A DNA stretch of 64,000 bases, from the NCBI RefSeq assembly GCF_003205205.1, contig NZ_QJRL01000003.1:186001-250000 (forward strand), read 5' to 3'. Of this stretch, positions 36,266-46,716 are shown in pieces. The notes under the pieces were generated by a model that was not told the DNA's origin, ran no database searches, and saw nothing but the letters and a program-made list of their open reading frames with translations. The DNA comes from Pseudomonas sp. LB-090624. Lineage in GTDB: Bacteria; Pseudomonadota; Gammaproteobacteria; Pseudomonadales; Pseudomonadaceae. Every line of letters begins with the position of its first letter. The first letter of the stretch is position 1. The position numbers and the translations under genes were made by a program.

Positions 36266-38026
36266 TCAGTGCGAATTCTCGCGGCTGTTTTCCAGCGTCT
36301 CGAGCAAGGCAATCTGCATCCGCGTATGCACGCGGATGAACCAGCGCCACAACAGCGCCACCACCACCGCAGCCACTACGGCAATGACCAGCAGTAGTTC
36401 GCTGGTCGGCAGGATGCTCGCCGACAACGCTGATAGCAGCAGGAAAATCACCAGCAGCGACAACAGCGGAATGACCTCGGCAATCACACGGCGCACACGC
36501 TGGGTATGCCGCCCGGCCATTTCCGGCTTCACCCCCATCTCCGCCAGTAGCATCGACAGCGCCTTGAGTTTGCGGTACGCGGCGATCAAAAATGGCAGCG
36601 ACAGCAGCAACGCCGCGCCCCAGATCACTGCTTTCTGTTGGCTGGCATCGCTTACCCATTCACTGAGCCAGTTGCCGATACGCCCGGCGAAGTAGCCACC
36701 ACTGAAGAAGATGGCGATGACCAACGCCAGATTAACCCCCACCTGCAACAGGATGCGCCGGATCATGGCCGCCACCATGGCGCTCTCGCCCTGCGGCTGA
36801 ATGTTGCGCAGCCACTCGCCATATAACGACAACACCCGCGCCAGGCGGCGGGGCACCACATTGCCCAGCTTATGCGACAGCGGGTCGGCAGCACGGATCA
36901 GGTACGGCGTCAGCAGCGTGGTGATTGCCGATACGGCGACCGCCACCGGGTAGAGGAAGTCGCTGGTTACCTGCAGGGTCATGCCCAGTGCAGCGATGAT
37001 GAAAGAGAACTCGCCGATTTGCGAAAGGCCCATGCCCACGCGCAACGAGGTCCGTCCGTCATTGCCTGCAATGAACGCCCCCATGCCGCAGGACAGCATC
37101 TTGCCCAGCACTACGGCAAGGGTGATGACCACGATTGGCCAGGCGTAGTCGACCAGGACCTGCGGGTCGATCATCAGACCGATGGCAACGAAGAAGATGG
37201 CGCTGAACAGGTCGCGTACCGGCTCGATCAGGCGCTCGATCTTCAGCAACTGGCGCGACTCGGCCATGATCGCGCCGATCAGGAAGGCGCCTAGCACCAT
37301 GCTGTACTCCAGTTTCACTACCAGCAGGCAGAAGCCGAAACACAGGCCCAGCACGGTAATCAGCAACATCTCGTTGCTTTCGAACTTGGCCACATAGGCC
37401 AACAGCCTTGGCACCAGCAGGATGCCGATGACCAAGGCAACGATCATGAACAGCGACAGCTTGCCAACGGTGGAGAACACCTCGCCCGAGCTCACCGTAC
37501 CGCTGACGGCGATGCCCGAGAGCAGGGCGATGATGCCGATGCCAAGGATGTCCTCGACGATCAACACACCGAAGATCAGCTGGGCAAAGCGCTCGTTTTT
37601 CATCTTCAGGTCGTTGAGCGCCTTGACGATGATGGTGGTCGAAGAAATGGCCAGGATGGCGCCAAGGAACAGTGAGTCCATGGTGTTCCAGCCGAACCAG
37701 CGGCCGATCTCGAAACCGATCCAGATCATCAGCACGATTTCCAGGAACGCCGCGATAAATGCAGTCGCCCCCACCTTGAACAGCTTGCGCAAGCTGAACT
37801 CAAGCCCCAGGCAGAACATCAAGAAGATCACCCCCAGTTCGGCCAGGGTCTTGATGGTGTCTTCATCGTGGATCAGGCCAAACGGCGGGGTGTGCGGGCC
37901 AATGATGAAGCCGGCGACAATGTAGCCCAGCACCACCGGCTGCTTGAACCGGTGGAACAGAATGGTCACCACGCCAGCGACCAGCATGATGACTGCCAGG
38001 TCCTGGATGAAGCTGATGGCATGCAT
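36266..38026 (-). CDS. Monovalent cation:proton antiporter, CPA2 family (KefB-like)
   Basis: 586 residues from ATG 38026. About 12-14 membrane segments. Early motif HRFKQPVVLGYIVAGFIIGPHTPPFG, then FCLGLEFSLRKL, LSSTTIIVKALNDL-like helix and GMGLSQIGEFSFIIAALG are those of the Na+/H+ exchanger domain of KefB/KefC. No RCK/TrkA-N domain follows, so it is not glutathione-gated KefC. Probably K+ or Na+ efflux in the inner membrane. Confidence 0.88.
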   Translation of the reverse strand: MHAISFIQDLAVIMLVAGVVTILFHRFKQPVVLGYIVAGFIIGPHTPPFGLIHDEDTIKTLAELGVIFLMFCLGLEFSLRKLFKVGATAFIAAFLEIVLMIWIGFEIGRWFGWNTMDSLFLGAILAISSTTIIVKALNDLKMKNERFAQLIFGVLIVEDILGIGIIALLSGIAVSGTVSSGEVFSTVGKLSLFMIVALVIGILLVPRLLAYVAKFESNEMLLITVLGLCFGFCLLVVKLEYSMVLGAFLIGAIMAESRQLLKIERLIEPVRDLFSAIFFVAIGLMIDPQVLVDYAWPIVVITLAVVLGKMLSCGMGAFIAGNDGRTSLRVGMGLSQIGEFSFIIAALGMTLQVTSDFLYPVAVAVSAITTLLTPYLIRAADPLSHKLGNVVPRRLARVLSLYGEWLRNIQPQGESAMVAAMIRRILLQVGVNLALVIAIFFSGGYFAGRIGNWLSEWVSDASQQKAVIWGAALLLSLPFLIAAYRKLKALSMLLAEMGVKPEMAGRHTQRVRRVIAEVIPLLSLLVIFLLLSALSASILPTSELLLVIAVVAAVVVALLWRWFIRVHTRMQIALLETLENSRENSH

Positions 38027-38308
38027 GGCGTGATACTCCTTTTCTCGTCTTTTTCTGGATGCCTGGGCAGACCGCTCCGCTGCCAAGGCGTCCTTGAGCG
38101 AGCAGCACGTACATACTGTATTGAATGCCGGAAGGCCCACATTGCGTGGGCGTACTCAGGGTAACATCGCGATACGCGGCAAAAAGCCGATGCAATATGC
38201 AGAAACAGATCGGCCGGAAAAGCACCGCTGATGGCATGATCAGCGTGACGATGGCGCGTCAGCCAACGTCCCGTATCAGCAAGGCATATTCAAAAGAGGG
38301 GAACAGAA

Positions 38309-38854
38309 GTGTCAGCAGATAACGCCCTCCATTCGCCCGATTCAGCGCAACCTAACCGTGAGCACACTATGGAACCTGGAAACGCCCAGCTGAGCATGAC
38401 CGTCCTGATGACCCCGGACATGGCCAACTTTTCTGGCAACGTACATGGCGGCACCCTGCTCAAGTACCTCGACGAGGTGGCCTACGCGTGCGCCAGCCGC
38501 TATGCCGGCAGTTATGTGGTGACTTTGTCGGTAGACCAGGTGATCTTCCGCGAACCGGTACATGTAGGAGAGCTGGTGACCTTCCTGGCATCGGTCAACT
38601 ACACCGGCAACACCTCGATGGAGGTGGGTATCAAGGTGGTGACCGAAAACATCCGCGAGCGCTCGGTGCGCCATTCGAACAGTTGCTTCTTCACCATGGT
38701 CGCAGTCGACGACAACCGCCGGCCGGTGCCGGTGCCGCCGCGCCAGCCGCACACCAGCGAAGAAAAGCGCCGCTTCCTGCAAGGCCAGCAGCGCCGCCAG
38801 ATTCGTCAGGAGCTGGAAAAGCGCTACCAGGACCTGAAAACCGACGCCAACTAG
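38309..38854 (+). CDS. Acyl-CoA thioesterase (hot-dog fold, YciA/BACH type)
   Basis: 181 residues from GTG 38309, which has AGAGGGG 8 nt upstream; ATG 38369 is possible but has a weak site. Hot-dog signature [28 protein letters not shown] with catalytic Asp, then [21 protein letters not shown] and the charged C-terminal tail [14 protein letters not shown]. Cytoplasmic hydrolysis of acyl-CoA. Its stop overlaps the stop of the convergent pdxY (CTAG). Confidence 0.88.
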   Translation: MSADNALHSPDSAQPNREHTMEPGNAQLSMTVLMTPDMANFSGNVHGGTLLKYLDEVAYACASRYAGSYVVTLSVDQVIFREPVHVGELVTFLASVNYTGNTSMEVGIKVVTENIRERSVRHSNSCFFTMVAVDDNRRPVPVPPRQPHTSEEKRRFLQGQQRRQIRQELEKRYQDLKTDAN

Positions 38855-39723
38855 AACGCCAGCAACTGCGCCTCGAAGCGCACCCGTGGATGCGCGATAC
38901 GGTCCTGGGCCCGAATTAGCTGCAGTTCGTAGCTGGCGCAGGCCTGGGTTTCCAGCAGTACTTCGTGCACCGCAGCGGCGGTGAACTCAAACGCCTGCAC
39001 CCAGGTATCGCCGAGCAGCGCGCGGGCCAGGAACAACCCGGAAGTCAGGTCCCCCACCCCCACCGGCTGGCGTGGGAACGCCAGCATCGGGCGGCGCAAG
39101 TGCCAGCTGTGTTCGGCGGTGACCAGCAGCATTTCGAACTGGTCCTCGGCACGGCCGGGGTAAGCCAGGTGCTTGACCAGCACCACCTGCGGCCCGCGCT
39201 GCAGCAAGCTGCGCGCCATGTCTACGCAATCCTCAAGTGACTGCGCTCGGCGCCCACAGAAGCTATCCAGCTCCAGCTGGTTGGGGCACAGGATGTCGGC
39301 CCTGGCAGCAGCTTCATCGAGCAGGAACTCACTGACTTCCGGTGGCACGATGCAGCCCTTTTCCGGGTGCCCCATGACTGGGTCGCACAGGTACAAGGCT
39401 TTAGGGTTCACCGCCTTGATCCGCTCGACGCCGGCCAAAATCGCCCGGCCCTGTTCGGCACTGCCCAGGTAGCCCGACAGCACCGCATCGCAGTGGCCCA
39501 ACTCGCCAATGTTGGAAATGCCTTGCACCAACGCAGGAATTTGCGCCGGGGCAAGCACTTCGCCCGCCCACTGGCCATACTGTGTGTGATTGGAGAACTG
39601 CACGGTATTGAGCGGCCAGACATTGACCCCGATACGCTGCATGGGAAACACCGCGGCGCTGTTGCCGGCGTGGCCGAACACCACATGGGACTGAATGGCG
39701 AGCAGGTGCGGGGTACGTTTCAT
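38851..39723 (-). CDS. pdxY: Pyridoxal kinase PdxY
   Basis: 290 residues from ATG 39723. Phosphorylates pyridoxal to PLP in the salvage path. [44 protein letters not shown] and the ribokinase-type C-terminal [13 protein letters not shown] (phosphate loop with catalytic Asp) are diagnostic. The gene is convergent with the thioesterase and sits near the DUF3301 gene. Confidence 0.94.
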   Translation of the reverse strand: MKRTPHLLAIQSHVVFGHAGNSAAVFPMQRIGVNVWPLNTVQFSNHTQYGQWAGEVLAPAQIPALVQGISNIGELGHCDAVLSGYLGSAEQGRAILAGVERIKAVNPKALYLCDPVMGHPEKGCIVPPEVSEFLLDEAAARADILCPNQLELDSFCGRRAQSLEDCVDMARSLLQRGPQVVLVKHLAYPGRAEDQFEMLLVTAEHSWHLRRPMLAFPRQPVGVGDLTSGLFLARALLGDTWVQAFEFTAAAVHEVLLETQACASYELQLIRAQDRIAHPRVRFEAQLLAF

Positions 39724-39843
39724 GCGGGAGGTTTCCAAAGCTGTTTCAGGGATTGTGCGCAGCGCAGTATGAACTCGATTGCCACCTGTACGACAGGCCA
39801 GGGACGCAGTTAAGCTGGATCTACCTGTTTGGAGCATATGCAA

Positions 39844-40236
39844 ATGTTGACCCTGGAGAACCTCTTCGTCCTGATGCTGGTAGCCACGGCAGGCGCCTGG
39901 TTGTGGCACAACCACGGGTTGCGCGAAAAAGCCCTGGAGCGGGTCAAACAGCATTGCGCCAAGCTCGACCTTGAGCTGCTCGACGACGCCGTTGCGCTCA
40001 AGCGCATAGCCTTCGTCCGCGATGCCAACGGCCGCAAGCGCCTGGCGCGCATCTACGCCTTCGAGTTCACCGTTACCGGCGAGCAGCGCCACCCCGGTAC
40101 CGTGACCCAGTTCGGCGCGCACAGCGTGCATATCGAGCTTGCGCCCTACCCGTTCGAAATCAAGACCCCGCCACGTACCGACAATGTCATCGAGATGCAG
40201 CAGTGGCGCCAGGAGCACAATCGCTGGCGTAATTGA
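39844..40236 (+). CDS. DUF3301 family membrane-anchored protein
   Basis: 130 residues from ATG 39844, 9 nt after GGAG. N-terminal membrane segment [21 protein letters not shown], then a soluble part with [17 protein letters not shown] and [12 protein letters not shown]-type strand, typical of DUF3301. Function unknown. Its TGA abuts the stop of the convergent CobW gene. Confidence 0.82.
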   Translation: MLTLENLFVLMLVATAGAWLWHNHGLREKALERVKQHCAKLDLELLDDAVALKRIAFVRDANGRKRLARIYAFEFTVTGEQRHPGTVTQFGAHSVHIELAPYPFEIKTPPRTDNVIEMQQWRQEHNRWRN

Positions 40237-41208
40237 TCAACTGACGCGGCATTCACGCAACCCGGCGTGCAAAGCGGGTTGGGGTTGCGGGTGGTCGAAA
40301 ATCAGCTCGATCCGGCTGTCTCTGCGCCAGTCACTGGGCTGCCAGGCGGGTAAGTTCCCGTCCAGCCCATTGAATGACTGCCAACCTTCCAAACTGTGGA
40401 TAACTCCCTTGGCGCGACGCCAGGGCAAAGTGCGCAAGAACGCTTCCAGCCGTTGTGGATAAAACTGCTGGCTGGGGTGCCAGCGCCAGCCAATGCTCCA
40501 CCCTCCCTCCCCGTCTTGGGCAAGACAGATCGGCTGGCTGGGATCGGTCCATAGCACGGCTGGCGCACTCTCAAGATTGTCGACAATCTCAATATCGCGA
40601 AATGGGCTGTCAACAATCTGCAAAGGCGCTGTGGGCAGGCCTGCAAGCGGTAGCTCCCCTTGCACGATCCAGATAATTTTCTTGTCTTTAAATTTATTAG
40701 TTATCAACAACTTAAATGATTCATCCACAGCCTCAGACTTGTTGAAAATCACATTATCCGAGGCGTTGAATGCTTGCTGCTGGGCGTCTGGAAGCGGCTC
40801 GTTACGAACCATGGCCTGGGCATCCAGAACAGTCAAAAGCGGCTGGATTGTCAGCACTCCGGCCCAAGGCGCCGCTTGCAGTTTGACCAATAACTCAAGC
40901 GGATGGCCTAAGCCAGAAGGCTCGATGAACAACCGATCAGGGCGGGATTTACGTAACAAACGGCCCAGCCCCACCTGGAATGGCATACCGTTGACGCAGC
41001 ACAGGCAGCCGCCCGCGACTTCACCGATGGCAATGCCGTCTTCATCACGGCTGAGCAAGGCCGCATCCAGGCCTACCAGGCCGAACTCGTTGATCAACAC
41101 CGCCCAGCGTTCATTGGCAGGGCGTTGGGCCAGCAGGTGGCGGATCAGGGTGGTCTTGCCGGCACCTAGCGGCCCGGCAATCACGTGGGTGGGGATGTTC
41201 TGCAGCAT
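40237..41208 (-). CDS. CobW/COG0523 GTPase (putative metal chaperone)
   Basis: 323 residues. G3E GTPase: Walker A HVIAGPLGAGKTTLIRH, metal-binding GGCLCCVNGMPF (CxCC), and IEPSGLGHPLELL. The C-terminal domain (LRTLPWRRAKGVIHSLEGW) is CobW-C-like. COG0523 proteins deliver zinc or other metals. Third in a minus-strand group after zigA and the DUF1826 gene and likely Zur-controlled with them. It contains two perfect DnaA-box 9-mers. Confidence 0.88.
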   Translation of the reverse strand: MLQNIPTHVIAGPLGAGKTTLIRHLLAQRPANERWAVLINEFGLVGLDAALLSRDEDGIAIGEVAGGCLCCVNGMPFQVGLGRLLRKSRPDRLFIEPSGLGHPLELLVKLQAAPWAGVLTIQPLLTVLDAQAMVRNEPLPDAQQQAFNASDNVIFNKSEAVDESFKLLITNKFKDKKIIWIVQGELPLAGLPTAPLQIVDSPFRDIEIVDNLESAPAVLWTDPSQPICLAQDGEGGWSIGWRWHPSQQFYPQRLEAFLRTLPWRRAKGVIHSLEGWQSFNGLDGNLPAWQPSDWRRDSRIELIFDHPQPQPALHAGLRECRVS

Positions 41209-42257
41209 GGGTTGGCTTCAGGCGATTGCAATATCTAACTATGCGCTGTCAGGCCAGCCAGTCAAGGCTGAGCAACAGGCGCGCCTGCTGCCCCGAAGGC
41301 GAGCGGTGGACGAGTCCCGCCCCTTCGTTACCCTGCCATTTTTCGCCCTTGAGCACCGCCACTTCACCGGCCAGCAGTTGCTGAATGTTATCCACATACC
41401 GATCAGCTGTGGGTAACTCACTGCGCGTGCTTTGCTGCTCCTGCAACCACTCGCTACCGGGGCCCACGTAAGTGGTGAGCAGCCTTAGTGGAACGTTATC
41501 CACATGGAAGCGCGGGCACATCGGGTTGTGCAGTACCCGCAGACGCAAACCGACCCGCCGTGCACCCACCAGGCACGTATAAGCCGCCACCAACCAGGTT
41601 ACATCGGCAACGAAGGCCTCGTAGCCTTGCAACTCCGCAGCTTCGCGCAGCAGGTCAGGCAGTATCGGCGTGTTTTGCTCGTCCACATCGATCACCCGCT
41701 GATCGGCGAGCGGCACGCCAAGGCTTATCACCAGGTCGGCAAAGTCTTCCAGCTGTGGCGGCAAGCGCCGGCGCCATACGGCTAAATTAACGCCATCCCG
41801 AAGTACTTCAGTCAGCACCTGTGGGTTTTCGCCCGACACCTGGAAAATATCCACAGGCCGGTGTGCCAGGTTCATGCCGCCACCTCATCGTGCCAGGGGC
41901 CAAACGGGTCAGGCAGTCGCAACCACCCCATATGCCCCAGACCCATTTCTTCATCCGTCAACAAGCAGGCATCAAGGGCTGTGGATAGTTTGTCGAAGTC
42001 AATATTTTGCCCTATGAACACCAGCTCCTGACGGCAGTCACCCGTTTCGGGGATCCAGTGCTTGAGAATCGCGCTGGTGTTATCCACATCTTGCGGCCAC
42101 TGGTCGCGCGGCACGAAGCGCCACCAGCGCCCGGCCAGGCCATAGCGCATCATCCCTCCAGCCTGCGACCAGCTTCCGGCTTCCTGATATTTACTGGCCA
42201 GCCAGAAAAAGCCTTTGGAACGCAACAGCCGACCGTTGCTCCAGTGCGTGTGGATAA
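40395..42257. repeat. Dispersed cluster of perfect DnaA-box 9-mers
   Basis: Six perfect copies of TTATCCACA or its complement: 40395-40403(-), 40454-40462(-), 41388-41396(+), 41496-41504(+), 42080-42088(+), 42249-42257(-), with one-mismatch copies at 41980-41988 and 42272-42280. They lie within the CobW, DUF1826 and zigA coding genes. Confidence 0.7.
41249..41875 (-). CDS. DUF1826 family protein
   Basis: 208 residues; ATG overlaps the zigA stop by 4 bp (ATGA). Conserved features include AVWRRRLP near the start, [25 protein letters not shown] (His-x-Asp of a possible metal or cupin-like site) and LKGEKW...[11 protein letters not shown]1826 genes are commonly linked to COG0523 GTPases and Zur sites. 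Function unknown, presumably part of zinc-limitation response. Confidence 0.85.
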   Translation of the reverse strand: MNLAHRPVDIFQVSGENPQVLTEVLRDGVNLAVWRRRLPPQLEDFADLVISLGVPLADQRVIDVDEQNTPILPDLLREAAELQGYEAFVADVTWLVAAYTCLVGARRVGLRLRVLHNPMCPRFHVDNVPLRLLTTYVGPGSEWLQEQQSTRSELPTADRYVDNIQQLLAGEVAVLKGEKWQGNEGAGLVHRSPSGQQARLLLSLDWLA

Positions 42258-43080
42258 AGTTGAAAAAGCGCTGTGGATGAAACGGTCGACGCGCCTGCCA
42301 GGTTGTTGCAGCGATCCCGTACTCTTCGGTTTCCGGCACATGCTCACCGCGCAGCTCCTGCAGCCAGCCTGGCGCCTGGGCAGCCTGGTCGAAGTCGAAC
42401 AAACCGGTATCGAGGATGCGCGCCAGCGGCACCTGGCCCATGACCATGGGTATGATCTGCGCCCGGGCATTGAGGCTGCGCAAAATAGCAGTGAGCTCTT
42501 CGCGCTCATGCTGGCTGATCAGGTCGATCTTGCTCAGCAGCAGCACATCGGCAAACTCGACCTGCTCGATCAACAGGTCAGTGATGGAGCGCTCGTCTTC
42601 TTCGCCCAGGGTTTCGCCGCGGCTGGCCAGGCTGTCAGCGGCCTGGTAATCACGCATAAAGTTCAGGCCATCGACCACGGTAACCATGGTGTCTAGCCGC
42701 GCCATGTCTGAGAGGCTTCGGCCCTGCTCATCACGGAAGGTGAAGGTTTCAGCCACCGGCAGAGGCTCGGAGATACCGGTGGACTCGATGAGCAGGTAAT
42801 CGAAACGTCCCTCCTCTGCCAGCCGTGCTACCTCTTCGAGCAAGTCTTCACGCAGCGTGCAGCAGATGCAGCCGTTGCTCATCTCCACCAGTTTTTCTTC
42901 GGCACGGTTGAGGCTGACATTGCGCTGCACCTCGCTGGCGTCGATGTTGATCTCACTCATGTCATTGACGATCACCGCAACCCGCAGGTTGTCGCGGTTA
43001 CGCAGCACATGGTTGAGCAAGGTGCTTTTGCCGGCGCCAAGAAATCCGGACAGCACGGTGACGGGTAAACGGTTGGACAT
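41872..43080 (-). CDS. zigA: Zinc metallochaperone GTPase ZigA
   Basis: 402 residues from ATG 43080. COG0523 GTPase: Walker [18 protein letters not shown], metal motif [32 protein letters not shown], and nucleotide motif SKIDLI. C-terminal CobW-C domain. In Acinetobacter and Pseudomonas ZigA is induced by zinc starvation to direct zinc to client enzymes. A Zur-like palindrome sits 49 bp upstream. First gene of zigA-DUF1826-cobW. Confidence 0.9.
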   Translation of the reverse strand: MSNRLPVTVLSGFLGAGKSTLLNHVLRNRDNLRVAVIVNDMSEINIDASEVQRNVSLNRAEEKLVEMSNGCICCTLREDLLEEVARLAEEGRFDYLLIESTGISEPLPVAETFTFRDEQGRSLSDMARLDTMVTVVDGLNFMRDYQAADSLASRGETLGEEDERSITDLLIEQVEFADVLLLSKIDLISQHEREELTAILRSLNARAQIIPMVMGQVPLARILDTGLFDFDQAAQAPGWLQELRGEHVPETEEYGIAATTWQARRPFHPQRFFNFIHTHWSNGRLLRSKGFFWLASKYQEAGSWSQAGGMMRYGLAGRWWRFVPRDQWPQDVDNTSAILKHWIPETGDCRQELVFIGQNIDFDKLSTALDACLLTDEEMGLGHMGWLRLPDPFGPWHDEVAA

Positions 43081-43128
43081 GGGCAAAACCTCTTCAGGCG
43101 AGCGCATTCGAAACGATGCATTGCACAA

Positions 43129-43143
43129 TGTTATAAAGTAACA
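43129..43143. promoter_or_regulatory. Zur-like box in the zigA / folE2 divergent region
   Basis: TGTTATAAAGTAACA: arms TGTTA / TAACA around a 5-bp A/T-rich centre, embedded in a longer AT-rich tract, close to the Zur consensus core TGTTATAATATAACA. It lies between zigA (minus) and the secreted protein-folE2 pair (plus). Repression by Zur with zinc is inferred from the site and from the genes. Confidence 0.7.
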
Positions 43144-43196
43144 ATACAATTTCGCCAAGTCGTAATCGACAGACGCGTGCTCACTGGGGATGAAAC

Positions 43197-43577
43197 ATGA
43201 AACTGCCTTGCGTCATGGTGATGCTGATGCTTGCGATGCCCACCTCGCTGCTAGCCATGCCACAAAGCAGTGGCCTGGCGCTGTGTACCCGCAGTGCAAT
43301 GCTGATCGCTTGCCAGGATGGCAAGGGCAGTTACTACAGCGTGCGCAGCGAAGGCAGCACGTTGTTCCTGCGCGGCTACGACTTCAGTAGCCAACGCCTG
43401 TGGGCACAAACAAACAGCCGCTACGGCACGCTAACCTTTTTCACCGGCCTGGCCAGCGACGGGGAGGCTTGGGTGGGCTACAGCCGCCGCGTCGGCTGGA
43501 CCACCCTGAACCGCGTGTCCAGTTCCAGCGGCCAACGCTTCAAGCTGCATTGCAGTTTGATCGGCGGTTGCCGTTGA
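43197..43577 (+). CDS. Secreted hypothetical protein of the zinc-limitation cluster
   Basis: 126 residues with a signal peptide ([20 protein letters not shown]). The mature part has four Cys ([21 protein letters not shown]) that could form two disulfides. No known domain recognised. It lies just after the Zur-like box and 27 bp before folE2, so it should be co-induced in zinc starvation. Exported periplasmic protein, role unknown. Confidence 0.7.
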   Translation: MKLPCVMVMLMLAMPTSLLAMPQSSGLALCTRSAMLIACQDGKGSYYSVRSEGSTLFLRGYDFSSQRLWAQTNSRYGTLTFFTGLASDGEAWVGYSRRVGWTTLNRVSSSSGQRFKLHCSLIGGCR

Positions 43578-43604
43578 TGCCTCCTTTTTTGATTGGAAAG
43601 CCAG

Positions 43605-44510
43605 ATGACCCAGCTCAAGCTCCCAGACATCGCCGCACAAACCCAGCAGTACACTTTGCCGTTGAGCTGGGTGGGCATGTGTGGAATCGCCTTGCCAGTG
43701 CAATTCGAGGGGCGCATCGCTGCCGCCAATATCGATGCCGGGGTCAGCTTGGTGGATGGTTGTTCTCGCGGTATCCATATGTCGCGGCTGTACCTTGCCT
43801 TGGAATCGCTGGAGAATCAGGCGCTGACTCCAATCGCAATCCACCGGCTTTTGCTGGATTTTCTGAGCAGCCATGAAGGGCTTTCCTCGGCAGCCTATCT
43901 ACGTATCAGCTTCGAACACTTGCTAAAACGACCCGCCTTGATCAGTCCGCTGGCGGGCTGGAAAAGCTATGCCGTGACGGTCGATGCCAGAATCTTGGAT
44001 GGAATGTTCCACGTGGAACTATCCGTTTCCGTACCATACTCATCGACTTGCCCATGCTCGGCGGCACTGGCGCGACAATTGATTCAGCAGCAGTTCCTAG
44101 CGGACTTCAGCGAGCAGCAGGTCGACAAGTCTGCGGTGCTGCAATGGCTAGGCACTGCCGAAGGCATCGTGGCTACGCCCCACAGCCAGCGCAGTGCAGC
44201 GCATGTTCAGGTGCGGCTACGCCATAACCAGCCGGTATTGCCAGTTACCGAATTGATAGATGGTATCGAGAGGAGCTTGGGGACCGCGGTGCAAACCGCA
44301 GTGAAGCGAGCAGACGAACAAGCGTTTGCGTTGTCCAATGGGCAGAACCTGATGTTCTGCGAAGATGCAGCTCGGCGCCTGCACCAAGCACTGCGCCAAG
44401 TTGAATGGAGCACTGCTTTCAAGCTGCGCGTGGAACATGCAGAAAGCCTGCATGCCCACGACGCGGTTGCCACAAGCCAGTGGCAGTGGGGGCTCAACTG
44501 CGCGGCTTGA
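43605..44510 (+). CDS. folE2: GTP cyclohydrolase FolE2 (type IB)
   Basis: 301 residues from ATG 43605. Makes 7,8-dihydroneopterin triphosphate for folate; unlike FolE it works without zinc. Family marks: SWVGMCGIALPV, ANIDAGVSLVDGCSRGIHMSRLY, VPYSSTCPCSAALARQLI (catalytic Cys region) and TPHSQRSAAHVQV. Its placement beside the Zur-like box agrees with its known role as the zinc-starvation backup of FolE. Confidence 0.94.
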   Translation: MTQLKLPDIAAQTQQYTLPLSWVGMCGIALPVQFEGRIAAANIDAGVSLVDGCSRGIHMSRLYLALESLENQALTPIAIHRLLLDFLSSHEGLSSAAYLRISFEHLLKRPALISPLAGWKSYAVTVDARILDGMFHVELSVSVPYSSTCPCSAALARQLIQQQFLADFSEQQVDKSAVLQWLGTAEGIVATPHSQRSAAHVQVRLRHNQPVLPVTELIDGIERSLGTAVQTAVKRADEQAFALSNGQNLMFCEDAARRLHQALRQVEWSTAFKLRVEHAESLHAHDAVATSQWQWGLNCAA

Positions 44511-45021
44511 CCGTACCGCAGTCATTGCCCAACCACACCGCCCGGGTGTTCATGCTGCCTTGCTGCTGCACACCCGAAGCGTTGAAAGTGCCACTCACCT
44601 GCGTAGTGAATTCGCGGTCACTGAGGAATGTGGCCTGGCCGGTGCCCTGTGCTTTCGGGCAGCTGAACTGGAACTTCCAGACATTGCCGGTACGGTCGGT
44701 AATTTTCTGAGTGCAGCCTGACTTGGGGTCCTGCAACGGGATGTCATTGGTCGCCACTTGCTCTGGTGTCAGGCACGAACGAACGCCTTTGCCACCGACA
44801 GTCACCCCCTGTTTAGCCAACATCCCTTCCATCATTGCGCGCTGCTCCGGCGGCAGGTTCTTAAGCTGGCCAAGCATGAACTCCATGTCGGGCAGCGGCT
44901 TGCCATCGACCTGCATGTTGCTGGTAGTCAGCTCCCACAAACCTGGTTGTAGCATCTGGGCATGCACCAATGGGCTGCTCAAACCTAGGGCCAACGCCAA
45001 CAGTGGCAGACGAATCTTCAT
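44494..45021 (-). CDS. DUF3617 family periplasmic protein
   Basis: 175 residues with a signal peptide (MKIRLPLLALALGLSSPLVHAQ). The mature start MLQPGLWELTTSNMQVDGKPLPD and the paired-Cys segments RSCLTPEQV, SGCTQKI, FSCPKAQG are typical of DUF3617. Function unknown. It overlaps the folE2 end by 17 bp on the opposite strand. Confidence 0.88.
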   Translation of the reverse strand: MKIRLPLLALALGLSSPLVHAQMLQPGLWELTTSNMQVDGKPLPDMEFMLGQLKNLPPEQRAMMEGMLAKQGVTVGGKGVRSCLTPEQVATNDIPLQDPKSGCTQKITDRTGNVWKFQFSCPKAQGTGQATFLSDREFTTQVSGTFNASGVQQQGSMNTRAVWLGNDCGTVKPRS

Positions 45022-45154
45022 GGACGAACGCTCCTGGAAAAAAGCCGGCCAAGCGGGCCGGGCTGAGCCTTAGACGCCAAATCCACCTGCGGGTTGCAAG
45101 GTGGACCGGGAACGTGTTCTGTTACCTCAAGTGTATTCGGCAAGCAGGATGCAA

Positions 45155-46594
45155 ATGGATTACCACAGCCCCTACTTCTTCGGTTACCTACTCGGCCTGA
45201 TCCACCTGCTGGGTATCGTTGCCGCGCTTCACGCACTGTTCACCGTGCGCACAGCCCAAGGCGCAATTGCCTGGGCCATGCCATTGTTCTTCATCCCCTA
45301 CCTGACCTTGATCCCCTACCTGGTTTTTGGCGCCCGCTCGTTCTATGCCTACATCAAGGCGCGACGGCAAGCCAATCAGGAAATGCACGTGGCCATGGCC
45401 AACCTCAACTGGCGCCCTTGGGTTGAAGAAGCCCTGACTGCCCGCGAATCACAAAGCTATGTGGCGTTGCGCGCCATGCCTAAGCTGGGGCGTATGCCTT
45501 GCCTGGCAAACAACCAAGTGAAGCTGCTGATCAATGGCAAAGCCACCTTCGATGCCATCTTTGCAGCCATCGAGAAAGCCCAGGACGTGGTGCTGGTGCA
45601 GTTCTTCATCATCCATGACGACACCCTTGGCAAGGCACTGCAGGAACTGCTGTTGCGCAAAGCCGCCGAAGGGGTAAAGGTTTTCGTGTTGTATGACCGC
45701 GTGGGCAGCCATGCCTTACCGGCCAGTTACAGCCAGGTACTGCGTGAGGGCGGAGTACAGATTCATGCGTTCGCTACTCGCCGTGGCTGGTTCAATCGCT
45801 TCCAGGTGAACTTCCGCAATCATCGCAAGATCGTGGTGGTGGATGGCCTGCTCGGTTTTATCGGCGGGCACAACGTGGGGGACGAGTACCTGGGTGCGCA
45901 CCCGCATCTTTCCCCCTGGCGCGACACCCATGTGCAAATCGGCGGGCCAGTGCTTGCCTGCCTGCAAGAGTCGTTTGCCGAGGACTGGTATTGGGCCACG
46001 CGCCAGCTACCTCCGCTGATTCTTCCAGATACCTACCCGGACAACGGCGTGTTGTGCCAAGCGCTCGCCAGCGGCCCGGCCGACCCACAGGAAACTTGCT
46101 CGTTGTTCTTCCTCGAAGCAATTCATTCGGCCACCCGCAGGGTGTGGATTACCAGCCCGTATTTCATTCCTGACGAAGCGGTGTTCGCCGCATTGCGGCT
46201 GGCGGTATTGCGCGGGGTCGATGTACGGGTGCTGATTCCATCGAGGCCAGACCACCGTATCGTCTATGCCGCATCCAGCCTGTTCGCCTTCGAAGCAGTA
46301 CGCGCGGGGGTACGCATGTTCCGTTACCAGCCGGGCTTCTTGCACCAGAAAGTGGTGCTGGTGGATGACGATGTCAGTGCCATTGGCAGTGCCAACCTGG
46401 ACAACCGCTCGTTCCGCCTGAACTTCGAAATTACCCTGCTTACCGTAGACCGGGCGTTTGCAGATCAGGTCGAGCATATGCTGAACGATGACTTTGAACA
46501 GTCGCGGGAGATAACCGCTGAGGACAGCCGCGATACCCACCGGCTGCAGCAATTGGGGATGCGTATTGCACGGTTGATCTCGCCGATTCTCTAA
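45155..46594 (+). CDS. cls: Cardiolipin synthase
   Basis: 479 residues from ATG 45155 with AGGA 5 nt upstream. Condenses two phosphatidylglycerols to cardiolipin. Two N-terminal membrane segments ([22 protein letters not shown] and [22 protein letters not shown]), then two phospholipase D HKD motifs: [19 protein letters not shown] and [21 protein letters not shown]. Length matches Pseudomonas ClsA. Followed by a 19-bp-stem terminator and convergent with cfa, another membrane-lipid gene. Confidence 0.95.
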   Translation: MDYHSPYFFGYLLGLIHLLGIVAALHALFTVRTAQGAIAWAMPLFFIPYLTLIPYLVFGARSFYAYIKARRQANQEMHVAMANLNWRPWVEEALTARESQSYVALRAMPKLGRMPCLANNQVKLLINGKATFDAIFAAIEKAQDVVLVQFFIIHDDTLGKALQELLLRKAAEGVKVFVLYDRVGSHALPASYSQVLREGGVQIHAFATRRGWFNRFQVNFRNHRKIVVVDGLLGFIGGHNVGDEYLGAHPHLSPWRDTHVQIGGPVLACLQESFAEDWYWATRQLPPLILPDTYPDNGVLCQALASGPADPQETCSLFFLEAIHSATRRVWITSPYFIPDEAVFAALRLAVLRGVDVRVLIPSRPDHRIVYAASSLFAFEAVRAGVRMFRYQPGFLHQKVVLVDDDVSAIGSANLDNRSFRLNFEITLLTVDRAFADQVEHMLNDDFEQSREITAEDSRDTHRLQQLGMRIARLISPIL

Positions 46595-46633
46595 CGCTGG
46601 AGGCAGGACCTCGCGCCACCCGCTTGCGTTGCG

Positions 46634-46680
46634 AAGGGGCCGGTCAAGCTGAGCGAACCTTTCAGCTTGACCGGCCCCTT
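46634..46680. terminator. Bidirectional terminator between cls and cfa
   Basis: Perfect 19-bp arms from AAGGGGCCGGTCAAGCTGA to its complement, 9-nt loop, with a few further outer pairs (GC..AAC). It serves both convergent genes. Confidence 0.88.
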
Positions 46681-46716
46681 TGCAACGCAAAGCTGTTAAC
46701 GCATGTAGAAGGTGAT

